From: Bacillus tequilensis KCTC 13622
Lineage (GTDB): Bacteria > Bacillota > Bacilli > Bacillales > Bacillaceae
Length of the DNA stretch: 64,000 nt
Direction of reading: 5' to 3'
Assembly: GCF_000507145.1 (NCBI RefSeq)
Contig: NZ_AYTO01000009.1
Span: 87,822-151,821 of the forward strand
Of this stretch, positions 1 to 11,119 are shown in pieces. Each line of letters begins with the position of its first letter. Position 1 is the first letter of the stretch. Both the position numbers and the translations under genes were made by a program. The notes beneath the pieces were generated by a model. That model saw nothing but the letters and a program-made list of their open reading frames with translations. It was not told where the DNA came from and did no database searches.

Positions 1-445
1 TCGGTGCGGCAATCGGCAACCCCGACTCACGAATCAACGCAAGGGCAAGCGGATGATCCGGCATTCTAACGGCAACCGTTTCAAGTCCTGCCGTTACACG
101 AGGTGAGAGCGCACCAGGCTTGCAAGGCAGAATGAGCGTGAGAGCTCCCGGCCAAAACCGTTTCATCAATGTTTTTGCCTGTTCAGGCGCCGGACCCGTT
201 AAATCGTCAAGCTGGCTGATATCCGCAATGTGGACAATCAAGGGATTATCGCTCGGACGGCCTTTTGCCTCGTATATCTTTTTGACGGCATCTGTGTTTT
301 TCGCGTTTGCACCGAGTCCGTATACCGTTTCTGTCGGGAACGCAACGACCTCATTTTCCCGGAGCAAAGCAGCTGCTTGTGCAATTTGTGGATCATTTGT
401 GGATAACTCGCCAATGACATCCACAAACCATCTTTTCGTTTTCAT
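1..445 (-). CDS. ywlC: Threonylcarbamoyl-AMP synthase, N-terminal part (cut by window edge)
   Basis: Sua5/YrdC/YwlC family enzyme. It makes L-threonylcarbamoyladenylate from threonine, bicarbonate and ATP for the t6A modification at position 37 of ANN-decoding tRNAs, in the cytoplasm. The first 148 codons are present. They start at an ATG at 445 and stay open to position 1, so the C-terminal half of a roughly 346-residue protein lies outside. Family hallmarks seen: FPTETVYGLG near residues 36-45, the KGRPSDNPL substrate loop near 61-69, and the WPGALTLIL segment near 98-106. The promoter and start region overlap a cluster of DnaA boxes, so expression may respond to DnaA. Confidence 0.95.
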   Translation of the reverse strand, partial: MKTKRWFVDVIGELSTNDPQIAQAAALLRENEVVAFPTETVYGLGANAKNTDAVKKIYEAKGRPSDNPLIVHIADISQLDDLTGPAPEQAKTLMKRFWPGALTLILPCKPGALSPRVTAGLETVAVRMPDHPLALALIRESGLPIAAP

Positions 446-609
446 TTTTGACCAAACTCCTTATTCACAACAATAAAACGACTGTTTTACGCGTGTAATC
501 CTTTTGAAAGTATAAAAGATGTCCTGTAATAAAACAAGCGTTATCCACAAATTGTGGACAACGCTAATGAAGAAGTGGATAAGTATGTGTATAACCCCAC
601 TTATCCAGA
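387..609. promoter_or_regulatory. DnaA-box cluster at the ywlC start
   Basis: Nine-base DnaA-box matches (consensus TTATNCACA) occur at 398-406 (reverse TTATCCACA), 541-549 (TTATCCACA), 553-561 (reverse TTGTCCACA), 574-582 (reverse TTATCCACT) and 586-594 (reverse TTATACACA). One-mismatch copies lie at 387-395 and 601-609. The 541 and 553 boxes face each other inside an imperfect inverted repeat. The ywlC region is one of the DnaA-binding clusters outside oriC known in B. subtilis. These clusters are thought to titrate DnaA or act as local regulatory sites. Confidence 0.8.
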
Positions 610-1044
610 TGCTTTTTTCATCAAGACGGCCCCTTCCGTTTGCCGCGATTCACGGAAGTGATGAGAGGTAAACAGCTCTTCCGGTACGCTTTCAGCTGGT
701 TCAAATCCCATAGCCTTCAGGAAATCAGCCGAGGAATGCTGATTCGCTATTAAATATACCGTTTTGATCTGGTGCTTTTCGCACAGCAGTTCCATGCTTT
801 GAAAGAGCGTCACAATGTGGCCTTGGTGAAGCTTGTCCGATATCACGAGTGATCGCAGCAGTCCTTGATCACAGCCTATTTTTTCAATTCCGAGACATCC
901 GGCAATGTTTTTCTCGCCGTCCTCCAGCATAAGAAATTGGGCAAAGTCTTCCTTCACGCCTTCATGATTGGTTTTCGCCTGTTTTAAAAATTCCTCAAGC
1001 ACGCCTCTGTCCTTTTCCCTTGCCACCCGCAGTTGATAAAACAT
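601..1044 (-). CDS. ywlB: GNAT-family acetyltransferase-like protein YwlB
   Basis: A 147-residue protein with the general pattern of a GNAT N-acyltransferase: a mixed alpha/beta chain with a central LLRSLVISDKLHQGHI segment where GNAT enzymes hold the acetyl-CoA loop, and a C-terminal FLKAMGFEPAE strand-loop typical of the fold. The substrate is unknown. I chose the ATG at 1044 because GGGGTGA sits just upstream; longer starts at 1065 or 1089 lack a comparable ribosome-binding site. It lies between spoIIR and ywlC, as in B. subtilis. Confidence 0.85.
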   Translation of the reverse strand: MFYQLRVAREKDRGVLEEFLKQAKTNHEGVKEDFAQFLMLEDGEKNIAGCLGIEKIGCDQGLLRSLVISDKLHQGHIVTLFQSMELLCEKHQIKTVYLIANQHSSADFLKAMGFEPAESVPEELFTSHHFRESRQTEGAVLMKKASG

Positions 1045-1110
1045 CCGTTCACCCCGTTTTTGCATTCTTTCTTCAAATCTATGAGGCAAATCTATTTTTA
1101 GACCAGATGA

Positions 1111-1785
1111 TTAGGAAAAAAGGTCGGAAATCCATTCGACTAAGAAGAATTTCACTTCTGTGCCGTCTTCCTTTTCTTCTTTCTCTTCGTTTTTGGCTTT
1201 TTCTGCTTTAGCGGTTACATCCTCAAGCACTTTTTCTGTTTGCTTTTTTGAAGCTTCTTTATCTTCTTGTTCTTTGACGGCTTCCCCGTTGGAAAAATCG
1301 AGAAAGCAGAGCGGCGGGAACAGCACACACCACCAGTTGGCCCCTTCGCCGTTTCCAAGCGTAATCAGAATCGCTTCATACTCACCGGCTGGATAAACCA
1401 TGTTGCCGTAAAGCTTTGTCGGAAATGAGATTTTGTCAAAATCAACGGATATCGATTGGCTGGCTCCTTCTTCCTTCATCGTTTCCTTAGCGATTTCTTT
1501 GATTTCAGACAGCTTTGAGCGAATCACACGACGAGCTTCTTCTATAGAAGTAATATCCTTTACCCAGGTTGTGATTTCTTTATTCACCGCGTCTCTGATA
1601 TGACGCTTTAATTGCTGATCCTGATCACTATCGCTGTTTGCCAATATTCTCAAACGAATCGCCTGATCCGGTATGACCACCGGCTGATTCTCTGATTGCT
1701 GTGCCGTCTCTTCTTTAGCCAGCCCTACAAGCGCTCCGGATAATAAAAGAAAGATATATATACAAATGATTACTGTTTTTTTCAT
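1111..1785 (-). CDS. spoIIR: Stage II sporulation protein R, signal for pro-sigma-E processing
   Basis: SpoIIR is made in the forespore under sigma-F and exported into the intermembrane space. There it triggers the SpoIIGA protease in the mother cell to cleave pro-sigma-E. The 224-residue protein starts with a hydrophobic export segment (KKTVIICIYIFLLLSGALVGLA). The conserved core contains IRLRILANSDSDQDQ and the WWCVLFPPLCF motif. A charged Glu/Lys-rich stretch precedes the C-terminal FFLVEWISDLFS. The start at 1785 is preferred over an in-frame ATG at 1836 because the signal segment begins there and a sigma-F-type promoter at 1826-1854 would lie within the longer reading frame. Confidence 0.95.
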   Translation of the reverse strand: MKKTVIICIYIFLLLSGALVGLAKEETAQQSENQPVVIPDQAIRLRILANSDSDQDQQLKRHIRDAVNKEITTWVKDITSIEEARRVIRSKLSEIKEIAKETMKEEGASQSISVDFDKISFPTKLYGNMVYPAGEYEAILITLGNGEGANWWCVLFPPLCFLDFSNGEAVKEQEDKEASKKQTEKVLEDVTAKAEKAKNEEKEEKEDGTEVKFFLVEWISDLFS

Positions 1786-1825
1786 CGGTCCCCACCGTTC
1801 CTCTCCGTGCTTTGTTTCTAGCCCT

Positions 1826-1854
1826 ATTATGGACAAGGAGAGCCGGCGGTAAAC
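1826..1854 (-). promoter_or_regulatory. Probable sigma-F promoter of spoIIR
   Basis: On the minus strand GTTTA (1850-1854) is followed after 15 bases by GTCCATAAT (1826-1834). This fits the sigma-F consensus GYWTA-N15-GGNNANAAT with one mismatch. It is about 40 bases from the spoIIR start, in line with known sigma-F control of this gene. Confidence 0.7.
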
Positions 1855-1925
1855 GTACGGGGTGAAAAAAATCTAGCAAGCTGTTAATCTTATTTATGGT
1901 ACGATAGTGTTTTAGGAGGTTTAAG

Positions 1926-2288
1926 ATGAAATATAATTATACAGTGCTGTTATCAGCCTTCACGATGTCGGTTTTTTATTCAATTATTTATATTCATTCA
2001 TTTATCATTGCCGCTCTCATCACGATGGCATTTTATTTTCTGTTTCCTTATTTGATATTCGCGCTGCCGCTTCAATTCATGATGAATAAAAAACCGAAAC
2101 GGTTCAGCCCTTTGTACCTGCTGTATTACCTTGCTGCGGCTTTTATAGCCAACGCGGTCATTTTCGGCGTGCTTCAGCCTTCAGGACAAGCTCTGTTTCA
2201 AAATACAGCTTTCTATCTTTTCGCTGTATTAACGGCGCTTGTCTATTGGATATGGGATTCTGTTTTATTGCAAAAAAAGGAAGCCTAA
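1926..2288 (+). CDS. ywlA: Small membrane protein YwlA
   Basis: A 120-residue protein of unknown function with four hydrophobic segments (about residues 5-27, 28-52, 61-84 and 90-112) separated by short loops (MMNKKPKRF and a Pro/Gly loop), so probably a four-helix inner-membrane protein. The start has a strong TAGGAGGT site. It points opposite to its neighbours spoIIR and ywkF and shares a bidirectional terminator with ywkF. The name comes from synteny with B. subtilis. Confidence 0.85.
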   Translation: MKYNYTVLLSAFTMSVFYSIIYIHSFIIAALITMAFYFLFPYLIFALPLQFMMNKKPKRFSPLYLLYYLAAAFIANAVIFGVLQPSGQALFQNTAFYLFAVLTALVYWIWDSVLLQKKEA

Positions 2289-2303
2289 GGGGCTTCCTTT
2301 TTT
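2272..2303. terminator. Bidirectional terminator between ywlA and ywkF
   Basis: The stem GGAAGCC/GGCTTCC is flanked by A and T runs on both sides, so it can stop transcripts from ywlA (+) and from the prfA-prmC-ywkF side (-). It overlaps the last codons of ywlA. Confidence 0.85.
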
Positions 2304-2304
2304 A

Positions 2305-2592
2305 CTAGAACAAAACCGTCAGCAAATAACATAGAATAGAAGGTATCGCTGCAACAAAGAAAGCAGCCGCTATTTTTAAGCGGGCTGTACGGCCTTCTTT
2401 GGTTTCTGAATGGTAGTTCGCCCGCTGATCACTTCCGCTTACAGCCAAACCCGATGTGATGATCGCAAGCCCAATTAAAACGAGAGACCCAACGCCAAAC
2501 ATCGTTTCATATGAAAATGCCTCCGGAAAAATGGTGCCAACCATGCTCTCAACCGCAATGAGCAAAATTCCTACTGTCAGGGCCTTTTTCAT
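2305..2592 (-). CDS. ywkF: Small membrane protein YwkF
   Basis: A 95-residue protein with three hydrophobic stretches: the N-terminal [18 protein letters not shown], the central [18 protein letters not shown] and the C-terminal [22 protein letters not shown] soluble polar loop containing [12 protein letters not shown] separates the last two. No catalytic motif is visible and the function is unknown. I chose the ATG at 2592 because AAAGGGG is well spaced upstream; an ATG at 2601 is also possible. It follows prmC closely and may be co-transcribed with it. Confidence 0.75.
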   Translation of the reverse strand: MKKALTVGILLIAVESMVGTIFPEAFSYETMFGVGSLVLIGLAIITSGLAVSGSDQRANYHSETKEGRTARLKIAAAFFVAAIPSILCYLLTVLF

Positions 2593-2653
2593 CTTTAACA
2601 TCCCCTTTGCTGGTGTTAAAACAGCTTGATTCATCAACTCGCCGGCAAGCTGC

Positions 2654-3520
2654 TTATTTATTTTTATGAATCACAGCGCATATGGTTCTGTCTTTACCGT
2701 TAATATCTTTCAGCACTTCCACTTCCGCACTCTTAAACGCCTTGAGAATCAGGTCTTTGACAACATCTCCCTGTCTCCAGCCGATTTCAAAAACGACAAA
2801 TACTTTATCCTTCATGACCAGCGGAATGTCTTCCATAAACCGCTTATAAAATTTCAGCCCGTCTCCGCCATCGGTAAGAGCGTGCAGCGGTTCATGAAAA
2901 CGGACAATCTCTGATAGGTCAGCCATTTCTTCTTCTGAAATATAAGGAGGGTTGGAGACAACAATATCCGTTTTTTTTCCCGCCTTAATAAAAGGCTCAA
3001 GCAGATCGCCCTGATAAAAGCGCACATCCGCTCCGAGCTTTTCCGCATTGGCGGAGGCGACTTGCAGCGCCTCTTTCGAAATATCCACAGCAGACACAGA
3101 AAAGTTTTGGTTTTCAAGCGCAAGCGTGACGGCTATCGCGCCGCTCCCTGTACCGACGTCAACGACTTCCAGCTTGCCGTCTTCAGAAAAGACACGCCGA
3201 TATTTGTCAAGCAGATGATAGACAACCTCTTCTGTTTCCGGACGCGGGATCAGCACGTCATCATTCACCATAAATTCCCGTCCGTAAAAAAACTCTTTGC
3301 CGATAATGTACTGAACCGGCACGCCTTCTTTATGCATCTCAACATGGCGCTTAAAGCGATACAGCTCATCTTCGCCAATCGGTTCCTGTAAGCTGGCGAG
3401 CAGCTTGCTTCTGTCCATTTCGGTATCATAAAGCAAAAGAAGCTCAGCCGCATTTTCTTCTCTTCCCGCTTCGGTTAAATAAGAAGAAGCCCATTTCAGG
3501 GCTTCAAATATCGTCTTCAT
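2654..3520 (-). CDS. prmC: Release factor glutamine methyltransferase
   Basis: PrmC (HemK, YwkE) methylates the glutamine of the GGQ motif in peptide-chain release factors, using S-adenosylmethionine. The 288-residue protein has an N-terminal helical domain. Its C-terminal Rossmann methyltransferase domain carries the [20 protein letters not shown]-binding loop and the diagnostic NPPY substrate motif ([11 protein letters not shown]). The ATG at 3520 overlaps the stop region of prfA, so methylase and substrate are translationally coupled. A longer start at 3562 lies inside prfA and is unlikely. Confidence 0.95.
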   Translation of the reverse strand: MKTIFEALKWASSYLTEAGREENAAELLLLYDTEMDRSKLLASLQEPIGEDELYRFKRHVEMHKEGVPVQYIIGKEFFYGREFMVNDDVLIPRPETEEVVYHLLDKYRRVFSEDGKLEVVDVGTGSGAIAVTLALENQNFSVSAVDISKEALQVASANAEKLGADVRFYQGDLLEPFIKAGKKTDIVVSNPPYISEEEMADLSEIVRFHEPLHALTDGGDGLKFYKRFMEDIPLVMKDKVFVVFEIGWRQGDVVKDLILKAFKSAEVEVLKDINGKDRTICAVIHKNK

Positions 3521-3521
3521 C

Positions 3522-4592
3522 TTAGCCTTCCGACTGCTGAAGCTTGCTTGCCTGATCTTCAACGATCAGCGCTTCAACCACTTCATCAAGTTTTCCTTCA
3601 AGGATCTGGTCAAGCTTTTGAATCGTCAGGCCGATTCTGTGATCCGTCACACGGTTTTGCGGGAAGTTGTATGTGCGGATACGCTCAGAGCGGTCACCTG
3701 ATCCAACTGCTGATTTCCGTGTTTGATCATATTCAGCTTGGGCTTCCCGCTGAAATTTATCATAGATTCTGGCACGGAGAACCTTCATTGCTTTTTCTTT
3801 GTTCTTGATTTGAGATTTTTCATCCTGACATGATACAACAACACCTGTCGGCAAATGTGTCAGACGAACGGCAGACATCGTTGTATTAACGCTTTGTCCG
3901 CCCGGTCCGCTTGATGCAAACGTATCGACGCGGATATCCTTCTCATGAATGTCAACCTCTACCTCTTCCGCCTCAGGAAGACATGCTACTGTTGCAGTAG
4001 AGGTATGAATACGGCCGCCTGATTCTGTTTCAGGCACACGCTGTACGCGGTGGGCGCCGTTTTCGTATTTGAGTTTCGAGTACGCACCGCTTCCCGTAAT
4101 CATAAAGATGATCTCTTTGTAGCCGCCCGTTCCGGTTACACTCGCTTCCATGACCTCTGTTTTCCAGCCTTGAAGCTCGGCATAGCGGGAATACATTCTA
4201 TACAGGTTGCCCGCAAATAAAGCGGCTTCCTCGCCTCCTGCAGCTCCGCGGATTTCCATGATAACGTTTTTGTCGTCATTAGGGTCTTTCGGGATCAGGA
4301 GCACCTTGAGACGTTCTGACAGTGTTTCCGTTTCCTTCTGAAGTTCGGAAATCTCTTCCTTCACCATATCGCGCATCTCAGCGTCCAGCTTCTCTTCAAG
4401 CATCGCTTTTGCATCAGCCAGCTGTTCTGACGCATCTCTGTATTGTCTATATACGTCAACTGTTTCTTGTATATCAGATTGCTCTTTTGAATATTCTCTT
4501 AGCTTTTTCGGATCGTTGACTACTTCTGGATCGCTTAAAAGCTCATTTAATTTTTCGTATCGTTCTTCGATTGACTTTAAACGGTCTAACAC
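3522..4592 (-). CDS. prfA: Peptide chain release factor 1
   Basis: RF1 recognises UAA and UAG in the ribosomal A site and triggers hydrolysis of peptidyl-tRNA. The 356-residue protein has the family length, the universally conserved GGQ motif ([12 protein letters not shown]) in the peptidyl-transferase domain, the [15 protein letters not shown] block and an N-terminal coiled-coil. The GTG at 4592 is chosen over a GTG at 4601 because AGAGGTG is spaced correctly for it and the resulting length is normal. It is co-transcribed with prmC. Confidence 0.96.
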   Translation of the reverse strand: MLDRLKSIEERYEKLNELLSDPEVVNDPKKLREYSKEQSDIQETVDVYRQYRDASEQLADAKAMLEEKLDAEMRDMVKEEISELQKETETLSERLKVLLIPKDPNDDKNVIMEIRGAAGGEEAALFAGNLYRMYSRYAELQGWKTEVMEASVTGTGGYKEIIFMITGSGAYSKLKYENGAHRVQRVPETESGGRIHTSTATVACLPEAEEVEVDIHEKDIRVDTFASSGPGGQSVNTTMSAVRLTHLPTGVVVSCQDEKSQIKNKEKAMKVLRARIYDKFQREAQAEYDQTRKSAVGSGDRSERIRTYNFPQNRVTDHRIGLTIQKLDQILEGKLDEVVEALIVEDQASKLQQSEG

Positions 4593-4714
4593 GGTCTTCA
4601 CCTCTGTTTTCCTGTGCGTAACATTCTCATTATAGTATAGTGATGAACCCCAGTCAAAAGCATTTCAATCCCTGCCGGAAATGCCTCCTCTGCTATACTG
4701 GGAAGCAAGGAGGG

Positions 4715-5104
4715 ATGAAGTTGCTGAAATCCATACATCATATTGCAATCATATGTTCAGATTATGAAAAGTCGAAAGCTTTTTACGTACATAAGCTTGG
4801 TTTTCAGGTGATTCAAGAAACGTACCGTGAAGAGCGCGGCTCCTATAAGCTCGATTTGTCGCTAAACGGCTCGTATATCATTGAGCTGTTCTCGTTTCCC
4901 GATCCGCCCCAACGCCTAACCCGGCCTGAAGCGGCAGGCCTGCGCCACCTCGCCTTTACAGTCAGCAGCTTGGATGAGGCGGTTCAGAGGCTTCATGAAG
5001 AAGGAATCGAAACAGAGCCGATCAGAACAGATCCGCTGACCGGCAAGCGTTTCACCTTCTTTTTTGACCCTGACCAGCTTCCTTTAGAGCTCTATGAACA
5101 ATAA
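4715..5104 (+). CDS. ywkD: Glyoxalase/bleomycin-resistance fold protein YwkD
   Basis: A 129-residue vicinal-oxygen-chelate (VOC) protein. The pattern HHIAIICSDYEKSKAFYVHKLGFQ at the N terminus, LRHLAFTVSSLDEAV in the middle and the final FFFDPDQLPLELYE supply the His and Glu metal ligands expected for a glyoxalase-like fold. The substrate is unknown. The start at 4715 follows AAGGAGGG closely; a start at 4640 would add a Cys-rich leader without a ribosome-binding site. It is transcribed towards racA. Confidence 0.9.
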   Translation: MKLLKSIHHIAIICSDYEKSKAFYVHKLGFQVIQETYREERGSYKLDLSLNGSYIIELFSFPDPPQRLTRPEAAGLRHLAFTVSSLDEAVQRLHEEGIETEPIRTDPLTGKRFTFFFDPDQLPLELYEQ

Positions 5105-5138
5105 CGGTTTTTGAAGAAAAAAAGGAGATACACACTTT

Positions 5139-5168
5139 CTTTGCCGAATCCTTTCTTGTTTTGTCTAA
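5139..5168 (+). promoter_or_regulatory. Candidate Spo0A boxes upstream of racA
   Basis: TTTGCCGAA at 5139-5147 and TTTGTCTAA at 5160-5168 each match the 0A-box consensus TTTGTCRAA with one mismatch. A GTCGAA core follows near 5190. RacA is made early in sporulation under Spo0A control in B. subtilis, which fits these sites. Confidence 0.45.
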
Positions 5169-5225
5169 CAGGAAGGGAACTGCATTCTACGGTCGAATAC
5201 CTAGCTAAAAAGGAGGTATGGGATC

Positions 5226-5780
5226 ATGAATACAAATATGGTGGCAAGTGAACTCGGCGTCTCCGCAAAAACGGTACAGCGGTGGGTGAAGCAGCTGAAC
5301 CTCCCGGCCGAACGCAATGAGCTCGGGCACTACTCGTTTACGGCAGAAGACGTGAAGGTTCTAAAATCTGTTCAAAAACAAATCTCTGAAGGCACAGCGA
5401 TTCAGGATATTCATGTGCCGCCAAGCGCTAAAAAGCGCACGGGCTTTCTTGTCCAAAAAACAAATGGCAACACAGAGCGAAGAATGGAACAGCTCGAACA
5501 GAAACTCGACACCCTTTTACAGCAAAAGCAGGACGAAAACGAACTGCTGGCAAGGATCGGGGAACTGGAACGCCAGCTGAAGCACAAGGCCGATGAAGGT
5601 GTATCATATCAGCTGCTTCAGCATCGCAGAGAAATTGATGACATCCTTGCAGACCTGCAATTACTGACCACACAAATGAAAGAATTCACCGCTCAGGCGA
5701 TTCCCGAGACCGCTGCTGCTTCCGAAAAAACCAAAACAAGAAAAAAACCGCTCATGTCGCTGTTCAAATTTCAAACCTAA
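5226..5780 (+). CDS. racA: Chromosome-anchoring protein RacA
   Basis: RacA binds near the replication origin and tethers it to DivIVA at the cell poles, stretching the chromosome into the axial filament during sporulation. The 184-residue protein has an N-terminal MerR-like helix-turn-helix (residues 5-45, containing [21 protein letters not shown]). A central coiled-coil (about 80-150) is rich in Glu, Gln and Leu. A basic C-terminal tail ([15 protein letters not shown]) follows. The start has AAAAAGGAGGT. Spo0A-like boxes upstream agree with early sporulation expression. Confidence 0.95.
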   Translation: MNTNMVASELGVSAKTVQRWVKQLNLPAERNELGHYSFTAEDVKVLKSVQKQISEGTAIQDIHVPPSAKKRTGFLVQKTNGNTERRMEQLEQKLDTLLQQKQDENELLARIGELERQLKHKADEGVSYQLLQHRREIDDILADLQLLTTQMKEFTAQAIPETAAASEKTKTRKKPLMSLFKFQT

Positions 5781-5783
5781 AGC

Positions 5784-5812
5784 AAAAAGCTCCCCGTAAA
5801 GGGAGCTTTTTT
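5784..5812. terminator. Bidirectional terminator between racA and ywkB
   Basis: The hairpin AAAAAGCTCCC / GGGAGCTTTTTT with a short loop lies between the two convergent genes. It has A and T runs on both sides. Confidence 0.9.
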
Positions 5813-5814
5813 GA

Positions 5815-6774
5815 TTACGCAGTAAGCGCGATAATAATCGGAAGTGAAATCAATGACAGAATCGCACTGATCACAAACGCTGTTGCAGTTTCTTCTTCTT
5901 GTTTCTCGAATCGAGTCGCAATCATGGCTGCTACTGCAGAGCCAGGGAATGCTACAAGAAGGATCGCTTTTGTCATTTGGTCAGCTGGAAGGCCGACTGC
6001 AAGAGCAATCAGGAACATTAACGCAGGCTGAACCGCAACTTTTAGTAACGCAATACCGATAGCCGGCATACTGAGTTTAATTTTACGAATACCAACGGTA
6101 ACACCGACAGCAAAGAGAGCAACACCAGATGTTGTGCTTCCAAGCTGATCAAGCATTTTAACAGCCAGCTCAGGAAGAGTGAAGTTGAAAACCAACACTA
6201 AAACCATACTGATTAATGGAGCAGCAGCAAGCGGCTCACAAAGACCATGCAGAATTGATTTCCCTGTCATCTTCCAGAAGCTGTCTCCGTTCTCTTCGTT
6301 TTTCTTAGAAGACTCACCGACAGTAGCAATAATGATCGCGAGCGGATCAAGAATCGCGTTTACCACGATACCTGTAACCGCGATCGGAATCGCAACTTCA
6401 TTCGCTCCGAACAAGCTTCCTAATACCGGAATACCCATAAAAGCAAATGTTGGCTGTGCAGAGTTCAATGAGAAAACAGATGAGTTCGTTAAATCATACT
6501 TGAAGATAAATCTGCAAACCAAAAGGATAATGATATAGAAACCAACAATCCCAATAAGTAAAGAAACCATCAATGGAACTTGTGATAAAAATTCACTTCT
6601 GGAAGTTGTCAAAATACCAGCAATAAAGTGAGCTGGAAGTGCGTATTTCGTTACTAACGTACTTACCCCTTTTGCCGACTTGGCATCATAACTTCCAAAA
6701 TGTCCTGCAAACCAACCCAGCACGATAACAAAGAAGATCGGTGCCAGGAGGATTAAGATATCTAAGATGCTCAA
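5815..6774 (-). CDS. ywkB: Malate permease-like membrane transporter YwkB (AEC family)
   Basis: A 319-residue auxin-efflux-carrier family protein with about ten transmembrane helices and the conserved mid-protein [19 protein letters not shown] segment. Family members and the adjacent malic enzyme gene suggest transport of malate or a related organic acid. The TTG at 6774 is chosen because TGGAGGAG lies six bases upstream; reading from 6789 would place the ribosome-binding site within the coding region. It is downstream of maeA on the same strand. Confidence 0.88.
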   Translation of the reverse strand: MSILDILILLAPIFFVIVLGWFAGHFGSYDAKSAKGVSTLVTKYALPAHFIAGILTTSRSEFLSQVPLMVSLLIGIVGFYIIILLVCRFIFKYDLTNSSVFSLNSAQPTFAFMGIPVLGSLFGANEVAIPIAVTGIVVNAILDPLAIIIATVGESSKKNEENGDSFWKMTGKSILHGLCEPLAAAPLISMVLVLVFNFTLPELAVKMLDQLGSTTSGVALFAVGVTVGIRKIKLSMPAIGIALLKVAVQPALMFLIALAVGLPADQMTKAILLVAFPGSAVAAMIATRFEKQEEETATAFVISAILSLISLPIIIALTA

Positions 6775-6855
6775 AATATTCTCCTCCAAATCCTATGTCC
6801 GTATACTTTAGCTTTATACAAAGCTTTCCCTCGGACGAAAAAATTTACTCGCTAA

Positions 6856-8700
<1,845 letters not shown>

Positions 8701-8729
8701 TCAAAATCAAAATTCAAGAGAAGAAAATT

Positions 8730-8771
8730 ACTTAATTTTTTAATAGACTTAATTAAATTTTTTAATTAAGT
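8730..8771. promoter_or_regulatory. AT-rich inverted repeat and tandem half-sites upstream of maeA
   Basis: ACTTAATTAAA (8747-8757) and its exact complement TTTAATTAAGT (8761-8771) form a perfect 11-base inverted repeat with a three-base spacer. A further ACTTAATT copy lies at 8730-8737. The location about 180-220 bases before the maeA start suggests binding sites for the malate response regulator MalR. That assignment is inference; the repeats themselves are plain in the sequence. Confidence 0.5.
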
Positions 8772-8786
8772 ATTGTCAGAATATAA

Positions 8787-8815
8787 AAAAAACACCGGTG
8801 TTTCGGCCGGTGTTT
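8787..8815 (-). terminator. Terminator downstream of tdk
   Basis: The stem AACACCGG / CCGGTGTT is followed on the minus strand by a run of T. It separates tdk from the maeA promoter region. Confidence 0.9.
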
Positions 8816-8840
8816 TCTATCTATATACCCATGTTTTGGA

Positions 8841-9428
8841 CTATTTTTTGGATTTTCCTGGGACTTCATGATGATGCCTGCATCTTGCTTCATACGATTC
8901 GGATGCACCGACCATGATGACCGGATCATCGTAAGAAGCCGGCTTGCCGTCAATCAGGCGCTGTGTTCTGCTCGCCGGTGATCCGCAGACGGAACAGACG
9001 GCTTGCAGCTTCGTCACACTCTCCGCAATCGCCATAATATCCGGCACGACGCCAAACGGCTCTCCCCTGAAATCCATATCAAGGCCCGCAGCAATCACGC
9101 GATAGCCTTTATCGGCAAGTGATGATAAAACCTCAACAATGTCCTGATCAAAAAACTGCACTTCATCAACCGCAATCACATCGGTACTCTCACTGATGTG
9201 ATCCCAGATGTCCTCAGCAGAAGAAATGGCATAGCTCGTCATGGATGTTCCATTATGGGAGACAACGGCATCTTCGCTGTAGCGATTATCAATCACAGGC
9301 TTAAATACCCTGACTTCCTGCTTGGCGTAAGTTGCTCTCTTTACTCTTCTGATCAGCTCTTCAGATTTCCCTGAGAACATGCTTCCGCAAATCAGCTCAA
9401 GCCACCCGCTTTGTTTCATTATGTACAT
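8841..9428 (-). CDS. tdk: Thymidine kinase
   Basis: Type II thymidine kinase, salvaging thymidine to dTMP with ATP. The 195-residue protein has the P-loop [11 protein letters not shown] (about 15-25), the [12 protein letters not shown]alker B-like segment with the catalytic Glu, the lasso loop, and a zinc site formed by VCSVCG and the C-terminal YEARCRHHH. Length and order match B. subtilis Tdk. It lies between rpmE and maeA, each with its own terminator. Confidence 0.96.
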   Translation of the reverse strand: MYIMKQSGWLELICGSMFSGKSEELIRRVKRATYAKQEVRVFKPVIDNRYSEDAVVSHNGTSMTSYAISSAEDIWDHISESTDVIAVDEVQFFDQDIVEVLSSLADKGYRVIAAGLDMDFRGEPFGVVPDIMAIAESVTKLQAVCSVCGSPASRTQRLIDGKPASYDDPVIMVGASESYEARCRHHHEVPGKSKK

Positions 9429-9472
9429 AGGCTCCGCTCCCCTCTCTCTGCCAGCTGTGTTTTAGACAATAT

Positions 9473-9503
9473 AAAAAACAGGCAAGACTGCTTCCTGCCT
9501 GTT
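9473..9503 (-). terminator. Terminator downstream of rpmE
   Basis: AACAGGCA / TGCCTGTT form a stem with an 11-base loop, followed on the minus strand by TTTTTTAT. It lies between rpmE and tdk. Confidence 0.85.
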
Positions 9504-9516
9504 GAAAAATCTATTA

Positions 9517-9813
<297 letters not shown>

Positions 9814-9835
9814 TTACTTCTTTTGCAAATGTAAT

Positions 9836-11119
9836 TTATCGTCTTGCTGATGATAGATTTGCCTGTTTCCATTCTTGATTGAGAATATCAAAAAATTCCT
9901 GGTTTGTTTTGGTTTTTTTCATCTTTCTCATGAATTTTTCTGCGAAATCAGGTGAATCAGACATTGTTTTGCGGATCGACCATAAACGATCAAGATGCTC
10001 TTTAGGCACAAGCAGTTCTTCCTTACGCGTTCCTGAACGGCGGATATCGATGGCCGGGAAAATACGGCGCTCTGCCAGAGAGCGGTCAAGGTGAAGCTCC
10101 ATGTTACCCGTTCCCTTGAATTCCTCATAAATCACATCATCCATACGTGATCCTGTATCGACAAGAGCCGTAGCAAGAATCGTTAAGCTGCCGCCCTCTT
10201 CGATATTTCTCGCAGCCCCGAAGAAGCGTTTCGGACGGTGGAACGCCGCCGGGTCAATCCCGCCGGAAAGCGTTCTTCCGCTCGGCGGAATTACTAAGTT
10301 GTAGGCACGCGCAAGACGTGTGATGCTGTCCATCAGGATGATGACGTCTTTTTTGTGCTCTACAAGACGCATCGCGCGCTCAAGGACAAGCTCGGCCACT
10401 TTGATATGGTTTTCCGGCACTTCATCAAACGTTGAGCTGACGACATCCCCAGCTACAGAACGCTCAATATCAGTCACTTCCTCCGGTCTTTCGTCGATCA
10501 GAAGCACGATAAGCTCTGCTTCAGGCTGGTTTGCTGTAATACTGTTGGCAATTTCCTTCAGCAGCATCGTTTTTCCTGCTTTCGGCGGTGCAACAATCAA
10601 TCCGCGCTGTCCAAATCCGACTGGTGCGATCATGTCCATAATTCTTGTAGACAAGAAGTTCGGCTTTGTTTCAAGCACCATTTGACGGTCTGGATAAAGA
10701 GGCGTAAGAGCCGGGAAATGCACACGTTCTTTTGCAGATTCAGGATCATCCCCGTTTACTGCTTCAACGTGCAAAAGTCCGTAGTAGCGCTCATTTTCTT
10801 TTGGCGGACGAACCTTGCCTGAGACTTTGTCTCCGTTCCGTAAATCGAAACGGCGAATTTGTGAAGCTGAAATATAAATGTCTTCTGAGCTTGGAGAATA
10901 GTTGATCGGTCTCAGGAAGCCGAAACCTTCAGATTGGATGATCTCAAGAACGCCTTCCATAAACAGCAGATCTTCCTGTTCTGCATTCGCTTTCAGAATG
11001 GCGAAAATGAGCTCTTTTTTTGTCAGTTTGCTGTAATAGGAGATTTTATAATGTCTTGCAAGTTCATAAAGCTCTTTCAATTTCATATTTTCCAAAGAGG
11101 AAATTGATACGTCTTTCAT
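9836..11119 (-). CDS. rho: Transcription termination factor Rho
   Basis: Rho is a hexameric RNA-dependent ATPase/helicase that ends transcription at Rho-dependent sites. In B. subtilis it limits pervasive antisense transcription. The 427-residue protein has the N-terminal helix domain, the cold-shock-like RNA-binding domain ([25 protein letters not shown]), the P-loop [10 protein letters not shown], and the Walker B segment [16 protein letters not shown]. Length is typical of Bacillus Rho. The roughly 400-base upstream region is compatible with the autoregulated leader described for this gene. Confidence 0.97.
   Translation of the reverse strand: MKDVSISSLENMKLKELYELARHYKISYYSKLTKKELIFAILKANAEQEDLLFMEGVLEIIQSEGFGFLRPINYSPSSEDIYISASQIRRFDLRNGDKVSGKVRPPKENERYYGLLHVEAVNGDDPESAKERVHFPALTPLYPDRQMVLETKPNFLSTRIMDMIAPVGFGQRGLIVAPPKAGKTMLLKEIANSITANQPEAELIVLLIDERPEEVTDIERSVAGDVVSSTFDEVPENHIKVAELVLERAMRLVEHKKDVIILMDSITRLARAYNLVIPPSGRTLSGGIDPAAFHRPKRFFGAARNIEEGGSLTILATALVDTGSRMDDVIYEEFKGTGNMELHLDRSLAERRIFPAIDIRRSGTRKEELLVPKEHLDRLWSIRKTMSDSPDFAEKFMRKMKKTKTNQEFFDILNQEWKQANLSSARR

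Noticed and set aside
120..476. 118-codon plus-strand frame opposite ywlC
   Set aside because: It is antisense to the well-conserved ywlC coding region and lacks its own ribosome-binding site.
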